7,718 nucleotides of DNA from Phycisphaerae bacterium. GTDB taxonomy: Bacteria > Planctomycetota > Phycisphaerae > Sedimentisphaerales > Anaerobacaceae. Of this stretch, positions 1 through 6,263 are shown piece by piece. The number at the start of each line of letters is the position of its first letter. The first letter of the stretch is position 1. The notes beneath the pieces were generated by a model. That model was given only the letters and a program-made list of their open reading frames with translations. It searched no databases and was not told where the DNA came from. A program made the position numbers and the translations under genes. Location: NCBI GenBank assembly GCA_030630315.1, contig DAOVNI010000065.1, forward strand, positions 1 to 7,718. Direction: 5' to 3'.

Positions 1-93
1 AATCTCGGCGTTATGGACTATTATCGAATGAAAAACATTATGGCCGATACCGGAATGCGGGATTCCATTGCAAAGCCGAAGAAGCAAGAATAA
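1..93 (+). CDS. floA: Flotillin-like protein FloA, C-terminal end (partial)
   Basis: Frame 1 is open from the first base to a TAA and gives the last 30 residues of a protein, [20 protein letters not shown] followed by [10 protein letters not shown]. From memory this closely resembles the conserved C-terminus of bacterial FloA (Bacillus subtilis YqfA, formerly UPF0365), which ends 'NIGVMDYMNIKNIDADTEMRDSFGK'. FloA is a membrane-associated SPFH-domain scaffold that organises functional membrane microdomains. The N-terminal membrane hairpin, the SPFH domain and the Ala/Glu-rich coiled coil lie outside the window. The next gene starts 40 bases downstream on the same strand. The call rests on only 30 residues, but the match is distinctive. 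Confidence 0.8.
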   Translation, partial: NLGVMDYYRMKNIMADTGMRDSIAKPKKQE

Positions 94-133
94 TCTCGAT
101 GCGTGATGGGTTTTGCGGGGAAAAATATAAAAT

Positions 134-787
134 ATGAATGAACTGTTAACGCAAATAATCCTGGCTGCTCGACGTCGGGACGGTAAAAGCTGGACGAATA
201 TACTGTTCATTGTGGGCCTGGCGGTTTTTTGGGTAATCGGCGGTATCCTCAAAGCAAGAGCAAATAAGAAACAGAAGGACGAGGAGCAATTGACCCGTAA
301 GCCGGGATTCAAACCACCTGATAGGGCCGGTGTCCGCGAGCACAAGGTAGTTGAGAAAACCCCTTATGAGCAAGTGCAACGTCCCACCGCACGTACGCCG
401 TACAGAAGAGAGCCGCAGCCGCAAATCCAGCCGCCGCGCAGAAAAATTGCCCGCCCTCAGCTTTTTGTCCAGAAGTTCGTTACTGAAAAGGAACAAGCAG
501 CCCCGCCTGAGACCATAGAGCTGCTGGAAGAGCCAGGATTGCCGGTACCGGCTCCGCAAGTTCAGCCCGACTTTCAAGAGCTTCCACAATTTACCACCAA
601 AGCTGTCAAAGAGTTGGAAGATATGCGTATTCGTACTCCGGCAGAAACACCCGCGGCAAGGTATCTGGCCGAAATTCTGTTAGATTATGCCGACCCTGAG
701 GACTTAAAAAGGGCGATTCTACATTATGAAATCCTGGGCAGGCCGTTATCGCTCCGTGACCCATCAGCGCATATTATCGGACTTTAA
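134..787 (+). CDS. Membrane-anchored proline-rich protein of unknown function, downstream of floA
   Basis: This is a 217-residue protein I cannot assign to a named family. A short N-terminus is followed by one hydrophobic segment at about residues 22-40 (NILFIVGLAVFWVIGGIL). A strongly basic stretch with Lys/Arg clusters comes next, consistent with an N-out/C-in single-pass anchor. Residues of about 65-170 are rich in Pro, Gln, Arg and Glu and are probably disordered. The last 45 or so residues (from ARYLAEILLDYADPEDLKRA) look helical and ordered and may be the conserved functional part. The ATG at 134 has only a weak, distant GCGGGGA (116-122) upstream. Its position directly after floA suggests co-transcription and a role at the same membrane domains, which is inference only. 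Confidence 0.75.
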   Translation: MNELLTQIILAARRRDGKSWTNILFIVGLAVFWVIGGILKARANKKQKDEEQLTRKPGFKPPDRAGVREHKVVEKTPYEQVQRPTARTPYRREPQPQIQPPRRKIARPQLFVQKFVTEKEQAAPPETIELLEEPGLPVPAPQVQPDFQELPQFTTKAVKELEDMRIRTPAETPAARYLAEILLDYADPEDLKRAILHYEILGRPLSLRDPSAHIIGL

Positions 788-827
788 GGTAAGAACAGCA
801 TATTAGCTTATGTTGAGAGATGGGAAG

Positions 828-1595
828 ATGCGGCCATATCTATCAACAGTAATATTATTAGTGGTCATCAGCCTAACAATGACCGGCTGCAGCGAAGCTG
901 ACTGGAAAGCCATCGGCGAAACGCTTGATGCTATTGCTGCTTCCGGTGAGCAAGTAAGACGACAACGAGAAGCTGAAGCAGCTCGAAAAGCACAAGTAAC
1001 AGAAGAAGAGCGCCGACAGTTCGATTTAGCAATTTACAAAACAGCTCAAAAAATAAGCGAAGCAATCGAACCAACTAACCCAATCGTTAGAAGTTATGCA
1101 TTGCAATTAGCAGCAAAATTCCCTGGCGAATACAATGTGCCACAAATATGTTCCATATGGTATCATTTAAAGGAAAATTGGCGATATGTTTCGGACCCAC
1201 GCACCAAAGAATATCTTGCGCCAGCCAGCGAAACAATCAAGGTTGGGTTAGCTGGTGATTGTGATGATTTCGCAATTTTGATGGCATCTTTAATTGAAGC
1301 AATCGGCGGGCGGGCAAGGATAATTCTTACAATGGCCGCCGAGCCAAGCGACCACGCTTATTGTGAAGTTTATATTGGAAATGGCGAGGTGGAAAGAAAG
1401 AAAGTATTTCAAAGTATTGCAGGTCATCTTGATCGTACATTGACATTTTATGCGCGCCAAGACGAAAATGCAGATTATTGGGTGAATCTTGACTGGTGGG
1501 CGGATTATCCCGCCGGACCATATTTTAAAGCCCAGTACGAAATATATACTTATCCTGATGGAACGTGGGAAAAACATTCCTGGAAGAAAAATTAA
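828..1595 (+). CDS. Predicted lipoprotein with transglutaminase-like domain
   Basis: From the ATG at 828 the protein has 255 residues. It begins with a lipoprotein-type signal peptide (MRPYLSTVILLVVISLTMTG) and a candidate lipid-modified Cys21; Met at -3 makes the lipobox imperfect. A charged, probably coiled segment follows (about 30-75). The C-terminal half carries the transglutaminase-like/papain-like triad: Cys145 in GLAGDCDDFA, His176 in PSDHAYCEV and Asp222 in WVNLDWW. Proteins of this fold cleave or cross-link peptide bonds; the substrate is unknown and the action would be extracytoplasmic. I chose 828 because GAGAG/GGGA precedes it at short distance. An in-frame ATG at 810 adds six residues and has a weaker site. 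Two 60-base lines inside the gene (1021 and 1081) count at 35% and 40% GC, below the 50% counted in the TPR gene at 2161. It may be co-transcribed with the gene 40 bases upstream. Confidence 0.82.
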   Translation: MRPYLSTVILLVVISLTMTGCSEADWKAIGETLDAIAASGEQVRRQREAEAARKAQVTEEERRQFDLAIYKTAQKISEAIEPTNPIVRSYALQLAAKFPGEYNVPQICSIWYHLKENWRYVSDPRTKEYLAPASETIKVGLAGDCDDFAILMASLIEAIGGRARIILTMAAEPSDHAYCEVYIGNGEVERKKVFQSIAGHLDRTLTFYARQDENADYWVNLDWWADYPAGPYFKAQYEIYTYPDGTWEKHSWKKN

Positions 1596-1788
1596 AATAT
1601 ATTAAAGTTTAGAATCGGTGTTGGTCTATATAAAAAATAACAATCAACGTCCTATAAGATATGTTATGTTTCATTCGGGCCTGATTTTGGGCCAAATAGC
1701 CGATTTATGTGTTTTTAGCTTTTTAGCGTATTTTTGTTCACCTGATGATAATTGCCGGTTTGGACTTTGCGACATAAAACATATTCAC

Positions 1789-3420
1789 TTAAGGGCTAAG
1801 GGGCTCGCCTGGTAAAAACGGATTGTTGGTATTCATTGCTTGATTGGCCGTATCTGAAAGATTGTCCCACATAGCTGTAACCCTGTCTAACAGGCCTAAA
1901 TTTTGAAGAACTATCGAAATGTTGACTGCTGCGTCCGGGCAGGTGAAATTATTCTCCAGTAAACGGTCAAGGTTAATAAGCGAGGATGCAAACTTTACCT
2001 TATCGCAATAAAGCAAGGCAATTTTATAGTGCAGCTCAAGCGTGTCCTTATCAAGATACTCAGGAGCAATAAGCTGCTCGAGCGCAAGGGACCTCTGGCC
2101 CGTTTCAAATAGACACATTGCGAGTTTGCTCCTGGCTCTGGTGTAAGTTGGGTTTATCTCTAAAGCAGCTCGAAATGACTTGAGGGCATCAGGTATCCTG
2201 CCGACGCTCATCATCAAGACGCCCAATCTGTAGTGTAAATCCGGGTTTTGCGGCCGATGGCTGATTTGCTGCCGATGCGCTGCAATGACAGCATCAAGGA
2301 GGTTGGTTGAGCCGTGCCCGTTATGAAAAGGCAAATTCCGACCAAGGCCGGCCCTGAATTGCAAGGCAGCGGTCTCGGCGAACAATAATGAGCTGTTTGG
2401 CTGAATTGCAGCGGCCAGTGATAATGTTGTCAAGGCATCTGAGGCGCTGCCGGCTAATTTCTGGGCGATTGCCAGGCCGATATAGGCATCGACTATTTTG
2501 TCATTTATTTCGACCGCCCTGTTGAATTGCTGTGCGGCAAGCTGGTCCTGTTGCAGCTGCAAATATTGCGTTCCAAGCTTTATAGTTGCCTCCAGAAAAT
2601 CCGGACAAATACGAACCGCTTCTTCATATTGCGAAACGGCCTCATCGGTGGCACCCAACATACGAAGAACATCGGCCCGCTTCATAATCAAATCGGCGCC
2701 CTCGGACTGCTCCTGCGCTAAATTCTCAAGCTGCTCGAGTGCCTCGTGAAGCTGCCCATCGCAAATAAGCTGGTCTAAACAATCGTCTTCAGTGTGAAAA
2801 TTGTCGGGATGTATTAAAATTGCGGTGTTGAATGTTCCAGCAGCTTTGGTATATTCGGCGTTTGCAATATACAAATGCCCAAGCGTCACAAGTGTTGACA
2901 TGTCATCGGGATATTCATTTTGCAACAGCTCATATTCCTGTATGGTTTTTTCCAGTTGACCGTTTTTGAAATATATTGCAGCGAGTCTCTGGCCGGGAAG
3001 CTGCAGATAGCTTTTAAACTTCAGACAATCCTGATAAAATTCGACGGCTTGAGACTCTTTGCCGAGCCGTTCATAACAGTGGCCCAGAGCATAAAGAGCC
3101 ATTGTATTATTGGGCTGGCGGAGATAAACGGAGTTTAATTCTTCAACCGCCTCGTCCAGTTGGCTCTTTGACAGAGCTATTGCCGCCGAGGCGAGCCGGC
3201 CGTGTGTGCAGGAAGGATTTTCAAAGAGATACAGCCTTAGCTGCTCGGAGGCAGCATCCAGCTTCATTTCGCCCACCAGCTCGATGATTTTATTTAGCTG
3301 GTGATATTGCGGAGATTCGCTGTCGTCTTTTGAAGTTCTGACCTCATTGAGCCAATGCCATATCAAATCGGCCGTATCGACCGTTATCGCCCTGCCGAGG
3401 ATTTCCAGTAACCTGCTCAT
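1789..3420 (-). CDS. Tetratricopeptide repeat (TPR) protein
   Basis: This is a 543-residue protein made almost entirely of TPR helix pairs, with no signal peptide or membrane segment, so it is probably cytoplasmic. Recognisable units begin near residues 73, 106, 141, 174, 242, 276, 310, 394 and 428. Examples are NTMALYALGHCYERLGKESQ and PDLHYRLGVLMMSVGRIPDA, each with the usual small/aromatic pattern and a terminal Pro. Residues of about 355-390 interrupt the repeats with a Gly/His-rich linker, which may divide two superhelical blocks. TPR arrays bind partner proteins; no enzymatic domain is present and the partner cannot be inferred. The ATG (3418-3420) has a good Shine-Dalgarno, GGGGAG on the minus strand (3428-3433), seven bases upstream. 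The gene converges on the transglutaminase-like gene and diverges from the sigma factor. Confidence 0.88.
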   Translation of the reverse strand: MSRLLEILGRAITVDTADLIWHWLNEVRTSKDDSESPQYHQLNKIIELVGEMKLDAASEQLRLYLFENPSCTHGRLASAAIALSKSQLDEAVEELNSVYLRQPNNTMALYALGHCYERLGKESQAVEFYQDCLKFKSYLQLPGQRLAAIYFKNGQLEKTIQEYELLQNEYPDDMSTLVTLGHLYIANAEYTKAAGTFNTAILIHPDNFHTEDDCLDQLICDGQLHEALEQLENLAQEQSEGADLIMKRADVLRMLGATDEAVSQYEEAVRICPDFLEATIKLGTQYLQLQQDQLAAQQFNRAVEINDKIVDAYIGLAIAQKLAGSASDALTTLSLAAAIQPNSSLLFAETAALQFRAGLGRNLPFHNGHGSTNLLDAVIAAHRQQISHRPQNPDLHYRLGVLMMSVGRIPDALKSFRAALEINPTYTRARSKLAMCLFETGQRSLALEQLIAPEYLDKDTLELHYKIALLYCDKVKFASSLINLDRLLENNFTCPDAAVNISIVLQNLGLLDRVTAMWDNLSDTANQAMNTNNPFLPGEPLSP

Positions 3421-3438
3421 AAGCTCGCTCCCCGCTGC

Positions 3439-3463
3439 TCGTATCTCGCCGGAGGAGATACGA
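3439..3463. repeat. 9-bp perfect inverted repeat just upstream of the TPR gene
   Basis: Arms TCGTATCTC (3439-3447) and GAGATACGA (3455-3463) are exact reverse complements with a seven-base spacer. On the minus strand the dyad ends 18 bases before the TPR start codon and immediately precedes its Shine-Dalgarno. It could be an operator or a 5' UTR hairpin. The sequence alone does not distinguish these. Confidence 0.55.
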
Positions 3464-3607
3464 ATTCCTATCCGCTAACCGCTATTAAGGGTATCGACAA
3501 TAGGCGAAGGCGTATTAATCCCGTTTTGGCAATTAGTTACTGTTGGTTTTATTTTGTCCGGTGTATGTGGCGATTGTGTGTGATATAGGGATTGTTATGG
3601 TTCTAAT

Positions 3608-3649
3608 CCCGCACCAATTAGGCGTGAGCCTAAGCTTAATTGGTGCGGG
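3608..3649. repeat. Long inverted repeat with nested GUGA-loop hairpin
   Basis: Arms CCCGCACCAATTA (3608-3620) and TAATTGGTGCGGG (3637-3649) are a perfect 13-bp inverted repeat. Inside, TTAGGC (3618-3623) and GCCTAA (3628-3633) pair exactly around GTGA, a GNRA-type tetraloop if transcribed. The two stems compete only for TTA. The element can fold as 10 plus 6 base pairs with a six-base bulge (3634-3639), or as 13 plus 3. The GNRA loop favours a function as RNA, but a dispersed palindromic repeat is also possible. It lies 121 bases before the sigma factor start. Confidence 0.6.
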
Positions 3650-3699
3650 CAGGTTATCGGGTTTTGCTGCCCCCCCTGTTGCTATTTTTTTGTTTTTTT
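3647..3699 (+). promoter_or_regulatory. Possible competing hairpin and T-rich tract
   Basis: GGGCAG (3647-3652) can pair with CTGCCC (3667-3672). The first three G's are also the end of the upstream inverted repeat, so the two stems cannot both form completely. Twelve bases after the second stem comes a T7-G-T7 tract (3685-3699). The layout recalls an attenuator, but the gap between stem and T tract is too long for a standard intrinsic terminator, so the call is tentative. Confidence 0.3.
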
Positions 3700-3728
3700 C
3701 TGTCGCAAAGAGCAGCAATTCTGCACTA

Positions 3729-3734
3729 TATAAT
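3729..3734 (+). promoter_or_regulatory. Candidate -10 box for the sigma/anti-sigma operon
   Basis: A perfect TATAAT lies 36 bases before the sigma factor ATG, in a plausible position for a short leader starting near 3741. No convincing TTGACA-like -35 is found 16-19 bases upstream, and there is no TG extension. The operon may use an activator, or this may be chance in AT-rich DNA. Confidence 0.35.
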
Positions 3735-3770
3735 GAGGATTCGAATTCTTGGAAGTTTTTTGAGCTGTGT

Positions 3771-4304
3771 ATGAGTGCAACTGACAGATACTACATTGAG
3801 CGTTGTCTGGATGGCCACTCGGATGATTTTCGCTACCTTGTGCGTCGCTACCAGGCGGTCCTGCTGGCGCATTTGGCCGGACAATTGGACAAGAGGGATA
3901 AAGCCGAGGAAGCTGCCCAGGAGACACTTGTGCGAGCTTACTTTGCTCTGGAGAAACTAAAAAAACGAGACTCGTTCTTTTCCTGGTTACTGGGTATTGC
4001 CAACCGCGTAGCGAAAGAACAGCGAAGGCAAGAACAACGCCGATGCCAACAAGAGAATATTCGCTCATTCTCTAAAGAAATAGCGACGCCGGAACTCTCG
4101 CAGGATTATGATCTGGAGAAGGCAATTGGCGAACTGCCTGACTCGCACAGGAAAGTTATTCTGCTTCGATATTACGGCGGTTACTCCTGCTCTCAAGTTG
4201 CCGAACAGCTTGATATGCCGTTAGGCACAGTTACAAAAACACTATCGCGGGCCTACGCTGGGCTGCGAAAATCGCTGCAGCAGGAAAGCGATGCAAAATT
4301 GTGA
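3771..4304 (+). CDS. ECF-type RNA polymerase sigma-70 factor
   Basis: This 177-residue protein has the two-domain build of extracytoplasmic-function sigma factors. Region 2 spans about residues 20-87 (RYLVRRYQAVLLAHLAGQL, then DKAEEAAQETLVRAYFALEK and SWLLGIANRVAKEQRR) and binds core polymerase and the -10 element. Region 4 spans about 114-170, with the helix-turn-helix YSCSQVAEQLDMPLGTVTKT recognising the -35 element. The linker (88-113) is short and charged. The ATG at 3771 is preferred because similarity to the family begins there; the frame is open back to 3543 but that part does not look like a sigma factor. The ribosome binding site is poor. The stop codon overlaps the ribosome binding site of the anti-sigma gene nine bases downstream, so the two are probably translationally coupled. 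Confidence 0.93.
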   Translation: MSATDRYYIERCLDGHSDDFRYLVRRYQAVLLAHLAGQLDKRDKAEEAAQETLVRAYFALEKLKKRDSFFSWLLGIANRVAKEQRRQEQRRCQQENIRSFSKEIATPELSQDYDLEKAIGELPDSHRKVILLRYYGGYSCSQVAEQLDMPLGTVTKTLSRAYAGLRKSLQQESDAKL

Positions 4305-4308
4305 GGTG
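4303..4308 (+). promoter_or_regulatory. Ribosome binding site of the anti-sigma gene
   Basis: GAGGTG sits five bases before the ATG at 4314 and overlaps the sigma factor stop codon TGA (4302-4304). This fixes the anti-sigma start and suggests coupled synthesis of the two partners. Confidence 0.75.
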
Positions 4309-4313
4309 CAAAA

Positions 4314-5549
4314 ATGAATTGTTCAGAATGTAAAGAACGTTTAATCGCTTACATTGAAGGGCTTTTAACCGAATCGCAAGAACAGGCAATAGCATCACAC
4401 CTTCAAGGTTGCCCCCCCTGCCGAGCCGAAGCGACGGAGCTAATCAGCCTTCGCGATCGGCTGGTCGCGAACGGGGAGGCATTGGCCCAAAGCGACCTTG
4501 AAAATAAGGTCTTAAACCGAATTGTTCGAGAGCAAAACTTAAAGTTGAGAAAAATTAGCAAACTTGGTAATCAAATTCAGTTATGGAGAATAATTATGAA
4601 AAGTAGAATAACAAAAATAGCTGCCGCAGCAGCGGTGATAATCGTTGCGGTAATGATTGGCATAAATCACTTCGGCGGCTCTATTGATATGACAAGTGTG
4701 GCCTTTGCACAAGCGACAGAGGCGCTCAAGAAAGTATCCTGGGTTCACACAACCGGAACAGGTGGCGAAGACTGGGTTAATCGTGACTCACAGGTCTGTA
4801 TAACTAAAAACCCCGACGGCGTGGTTCGGTTTATCGATTACAGAAAGGGCAAGAAATACGAGTATGATCCTGAGGCCAATGTGGTCACTATATCCTGGAC
4901 GTTGCAAGGCTTTTCCGAACTTCCACTACGGTGGGAACAGTATTTAAAGCTATTTGCTGAGCGAAAACCCGATGCAGAGATCTCACATCGGCAAGACCAA
5001 GTTGAAGGAAAGAAAGTTTGGACTTACAAGGTGATCTGGGCCAGAAAAGGTTTTCGCAACGAATCTGAAGTAACAGTTGATGCCAAAACTGATTTGCCGC
5101 TTTTCGCGCAACTGAAAACAACAAGCCTGGACGGCACGGTGGTTATGGAGACAAAAACGGTTTTCGAGTATCCCCAAGAGGGCCCTGCTACAATTTACGA
5201 TGTTGGAGTACCGAGGTCGGCGGAGATTTTTGATTATTCCGAGAACCTGGCAAAAGCAAGGGAAGAATCTGCTAAGAAGTTAAAAAGATTAGGTCTTGCA
5301 CTGTTTATGTATGCAAGTCAACACGAAGAAAAGTACCCAGATACTTTGCAGGAATTGCAGCGGCGCGTTGACGATTTGAAATGGTTTCTTGAAAATGTGG
5401 AATATCTCGGCAAAGGTAAAACCACAACGGATGTCCCCCCTACACCGGTAGCTTATGATAAAACTTTATTGGAAAAAGGTACCAGTACAAATATTTTATT
5501 CAACGATGGGCACGTCCTATTTGGAGTATCCAAACTATTCAAAAAGTAA
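4314..5549 (+). CDS. Zinc-finger anti-sigma factor with extracytoplasmic and pseudopilin-like domains
   Basis: This is a 411-residue, three-part protein. Residues 1-50 are a zinc-binding anti-sigma (ZAS/zf-HC2) domain with Cys3, Cys6 and the hallmark HxxxCxxC (His29, Cys33, Cys36), which should hold the adjacent ECF sigma factor in the cytoplasm. One hydrophobic segment follows (about 99-119, TKIAAAAAVIIVAVMIGINH). Residues of about 127-310 form a strand-rich exported domain that may have a LolA-like lipoprotein-sorting fold; this is inference. Residues of about 315-411 resemble the soluble part of planctomycete pseudopilin-like (DUF1559/H-X9-DG) proteins: AKKLKRLGLALFMYASQHEE, then TNILFNDGHVLFG near the end. 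The chain could sense an envelope signal and release the sigma factor. A well-placed internal start lies at 4596. A terminator follows 62 bases downstream. Confidence 0.88.
   Translation: MNCSECKERLIAYIEGLLTESQEQAIASHLQGCPPCRAEATELISLRDRLVANGEALAQSDLENKVLNRIVREQNLKLRKISKLGNQIQLWRIIMKSRITKIAAAAAVIIVAVMIGINHFGGSIDMTSVAFAQATEALKKVSWVHTTGTGGEDWVNRDSQVCITKNPDGVVRFIDYRKGKKYEYDPEANVVTISWTLQGFSELPLRWEQYLKLFAERKPDAEISHRQDQVEGKKVWTYKVIWARKGFRNESEVTVDAKTDLPLFAQLKTTSLDGTVVMETKTVFEYPQEGPATIYDVGVPRSAEIFDYSENLAKAREESAKKLKRLGLALFMYASQHEEKYPDTLQELQRRVDDLKWFLENVEYLGKGKTTTDVPPTPVAYDKTLLEKGTSTNILFNDGHVLFGVSKLFKK
4585..4598 (+). promoter_or_regulatory. Possible internal translation start within the anti-sigma gene
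   Basis: GGAG (4585-4588) stands seven bases before an in-frame ATG (4596-4598, Met95). Initiation here would give a 317-residue product beginning MKSRITKIAAAAAVIIVAVM, a normal-looking N-terminal membrane anchor without the zinc finger. Whether it is used cannot be seen from sequence. Confidence 0.4.
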
Positions 5550-5611
5550 AAAGTCTCCCATCACCACGTTGGAAAGCCAACAGCCAGAATAATTTGAATA
5601 TGTGTTTTGAG

Positions 5612-5643
5612 AAGGCCGAGCTTAATTTTGCTCGGCCTTTTTT
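5612..5643 (+). terminator. Intrinsic terminator of the sigma/anti-sigma operon
   Basis: AAGGCCGAGC (5612-5621) and GCTCGGCCTT (5630-5639) form a perfect 10-bp stem with an eight-base loop, followed by a run of six T's (5638-5643). It lies 62 bases after the anti-sigma stop and 38 bases beyond the 3' end of the convergent response regulator gene. On the minus strand the stem is not followed by a good T tract, so it should work mainly in the plus direction. Confidence 0.92.
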
Positions 5644-5681
5644 GTGGGGTTTTGTTGCAGCCTGGCAATACCCCCCTACTG

Positions 5682-6164
5682 CTACTCTGATTTTGCCATT
5701 TGTGCCTGTTTTTCTATCTCGCTTAAATATGCCAATGTCCGTTCGAGCTTGTCGCTTAAGTGTTTTAATTTCAGCATTGTTTTAACTCGCGTTGTAAGCT
5801 CGAGCTTGTTCACCGGCTTACTAATAAAATCGTCTGTGCCGGAATCAATACCGCGTTCAATGTCGCCGAATTCGTTAAGTGCGGTTACCATTATTATGGG
5901 AATGTCCGCGGTTTTGGGGTCGTTTTTTATCCTCTTACAGACCTCAAAGCCGCTCATTTTAGGCATCATAACATCCAGCAAAATCAAATCAGGTGATTTT
6001 TTGCCTATAATCTCCAGCGCCTCCGCCCCATCGCGCGCGGGGATGGTCTCACAGTCCATATCCTCAAGATACGCCTGCAGGAGCTCAAGATTCTGCTGAT
6101 TGTCATCAACAACCAGCACCACAGGCGTTTTGTCCTGTTCTTTTTCTGACTTTACCCGGTTCAT
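5682..6164 (-). CDS. Stand-alone response regulator (receiver domain)
   Basis: From the ATG at 6164 this is a 160-residue CheY-like receiver without a DNA-binding output domain. Key residues are the acidic pair Asp20-Asp21 (VVDDN), the phospho-acceptor Asp64 (LILLDVMMPKMSG), Thr94 (IMVTA) and Lys116 (SKPVN). The last 30 residues (LKLKHLSDKLERTLAYLSEI) form a probable coiled coil, suggesting dimerisation or partner binding as in receivers of the DivK/PleD type. The frame stays open to 6266, but those 34 residues come from an intergenic repeat. AGGAG on the minus strand (6175-6179) ten bases before 6164 supports the short form. It is probably phosphorylated by the kinase beginning at 7190. Confidence 0.9.
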   Translation of the reverse strand: MNRVKSEKEQDKTPVVLVVDDNQQNLELLQAYLEDMDCETIPARDGAEALEIIGKKSPDLILLDVMMPKMSGFEVCKRIKNDPKTADIPIIMVTALNEFGDIERGIDSGTDDFISKPVNKLELTTRVKTMLKLKHLSDKLERTLAYLSEIEKQAQMAKSE

Positions 6165-6189
6165 AAGAAAAATGCTCCTATTGTTTTTT

Positions 6190-6263
6190 GCCACCAAGAC
6201 ACTAAGACACCAAGCTTGGTTATATTTGTTTTTAATTTCTTTGTGCCTTTGTGTCTTCGTGGC
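6190..6263. repeat. Degenerate intergenic inverted repeat of the 'ATKTQRHKE' type
   Basis: The left arm (6190-6214, starting GCCACCAAGACACTAAG) and right arm (6239-6263, ending GTGTCTTCGTGGC) are reverse complements over 25 bases with four mismatches, by direct comparison. The left arm runs into a perfect 12-bp palindrome ACCAAGCTTGGT (6209-6220). Read on the minus strand the right arm gives ATKTQRHKE, a peptide that recurs in database entries as a miscalled gene start from this family of repeats (from memory). It occupies the junction between the PfpI-family gene and the response regulator. Confidence 0.8.

Larger units (their letters stand above)
3421..3770. other. Structured non-coding region between TPR gene and sigma factor
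   Basis: These 350 bases separate two divergently transcribed genes. The region holds the TPR ribosome binding site, a 9-bp dyad (3439-3463), a 13-bp inverted repeat (3608-3649), a second possible hairpin followed by a T-rich tract (3647-3699), and a TATAAT box (3729-3734). Plus-strand translation through 3543-3770 is open but runs straight across the inverted repeat. It gives a low-complexity hydrophobic peptide without resemblance to sigma factors, so I treat it as non-coding. Confidence 0.6.

Noticed and set aside
1675..1697. GGCC...GGCC pairing in the gap between convergent genes as a terminator
   Set aside because: Only four base pairs form and no T tract follows, so it is not supportable.
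1618..1815. 65-codon open frame starting TTG on the plus strand
   Set aside because: The start is rare, there is no ribosome binding site, the composition is not protein-like, and it overlaps the end of the TPR gene. The 1596-1788 gap shows only a tandem TTTTTAGC (1712-1727) and weak 4-bp pairings.
2498..2749. Plus-strand frames inside the TPR gene
   Set aside because: They are Cys/Ser-rich shadows of TPR codons with no start signals or family resemblance.
3543..3770. N-terminal extension of the sigma factor frame
   Set aside because: The translated 76 residues cross the inverted repeat and T-rich tract and look nothing like a sigma factor. Similarity begins at the ATG at 3771.
5644..6099. 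151-codon plus-strand frame opposite the response regulator
   Set aside because: It is antisense to a clear receiver domain, and its Ser-rich composition is typical of a shadow frame.
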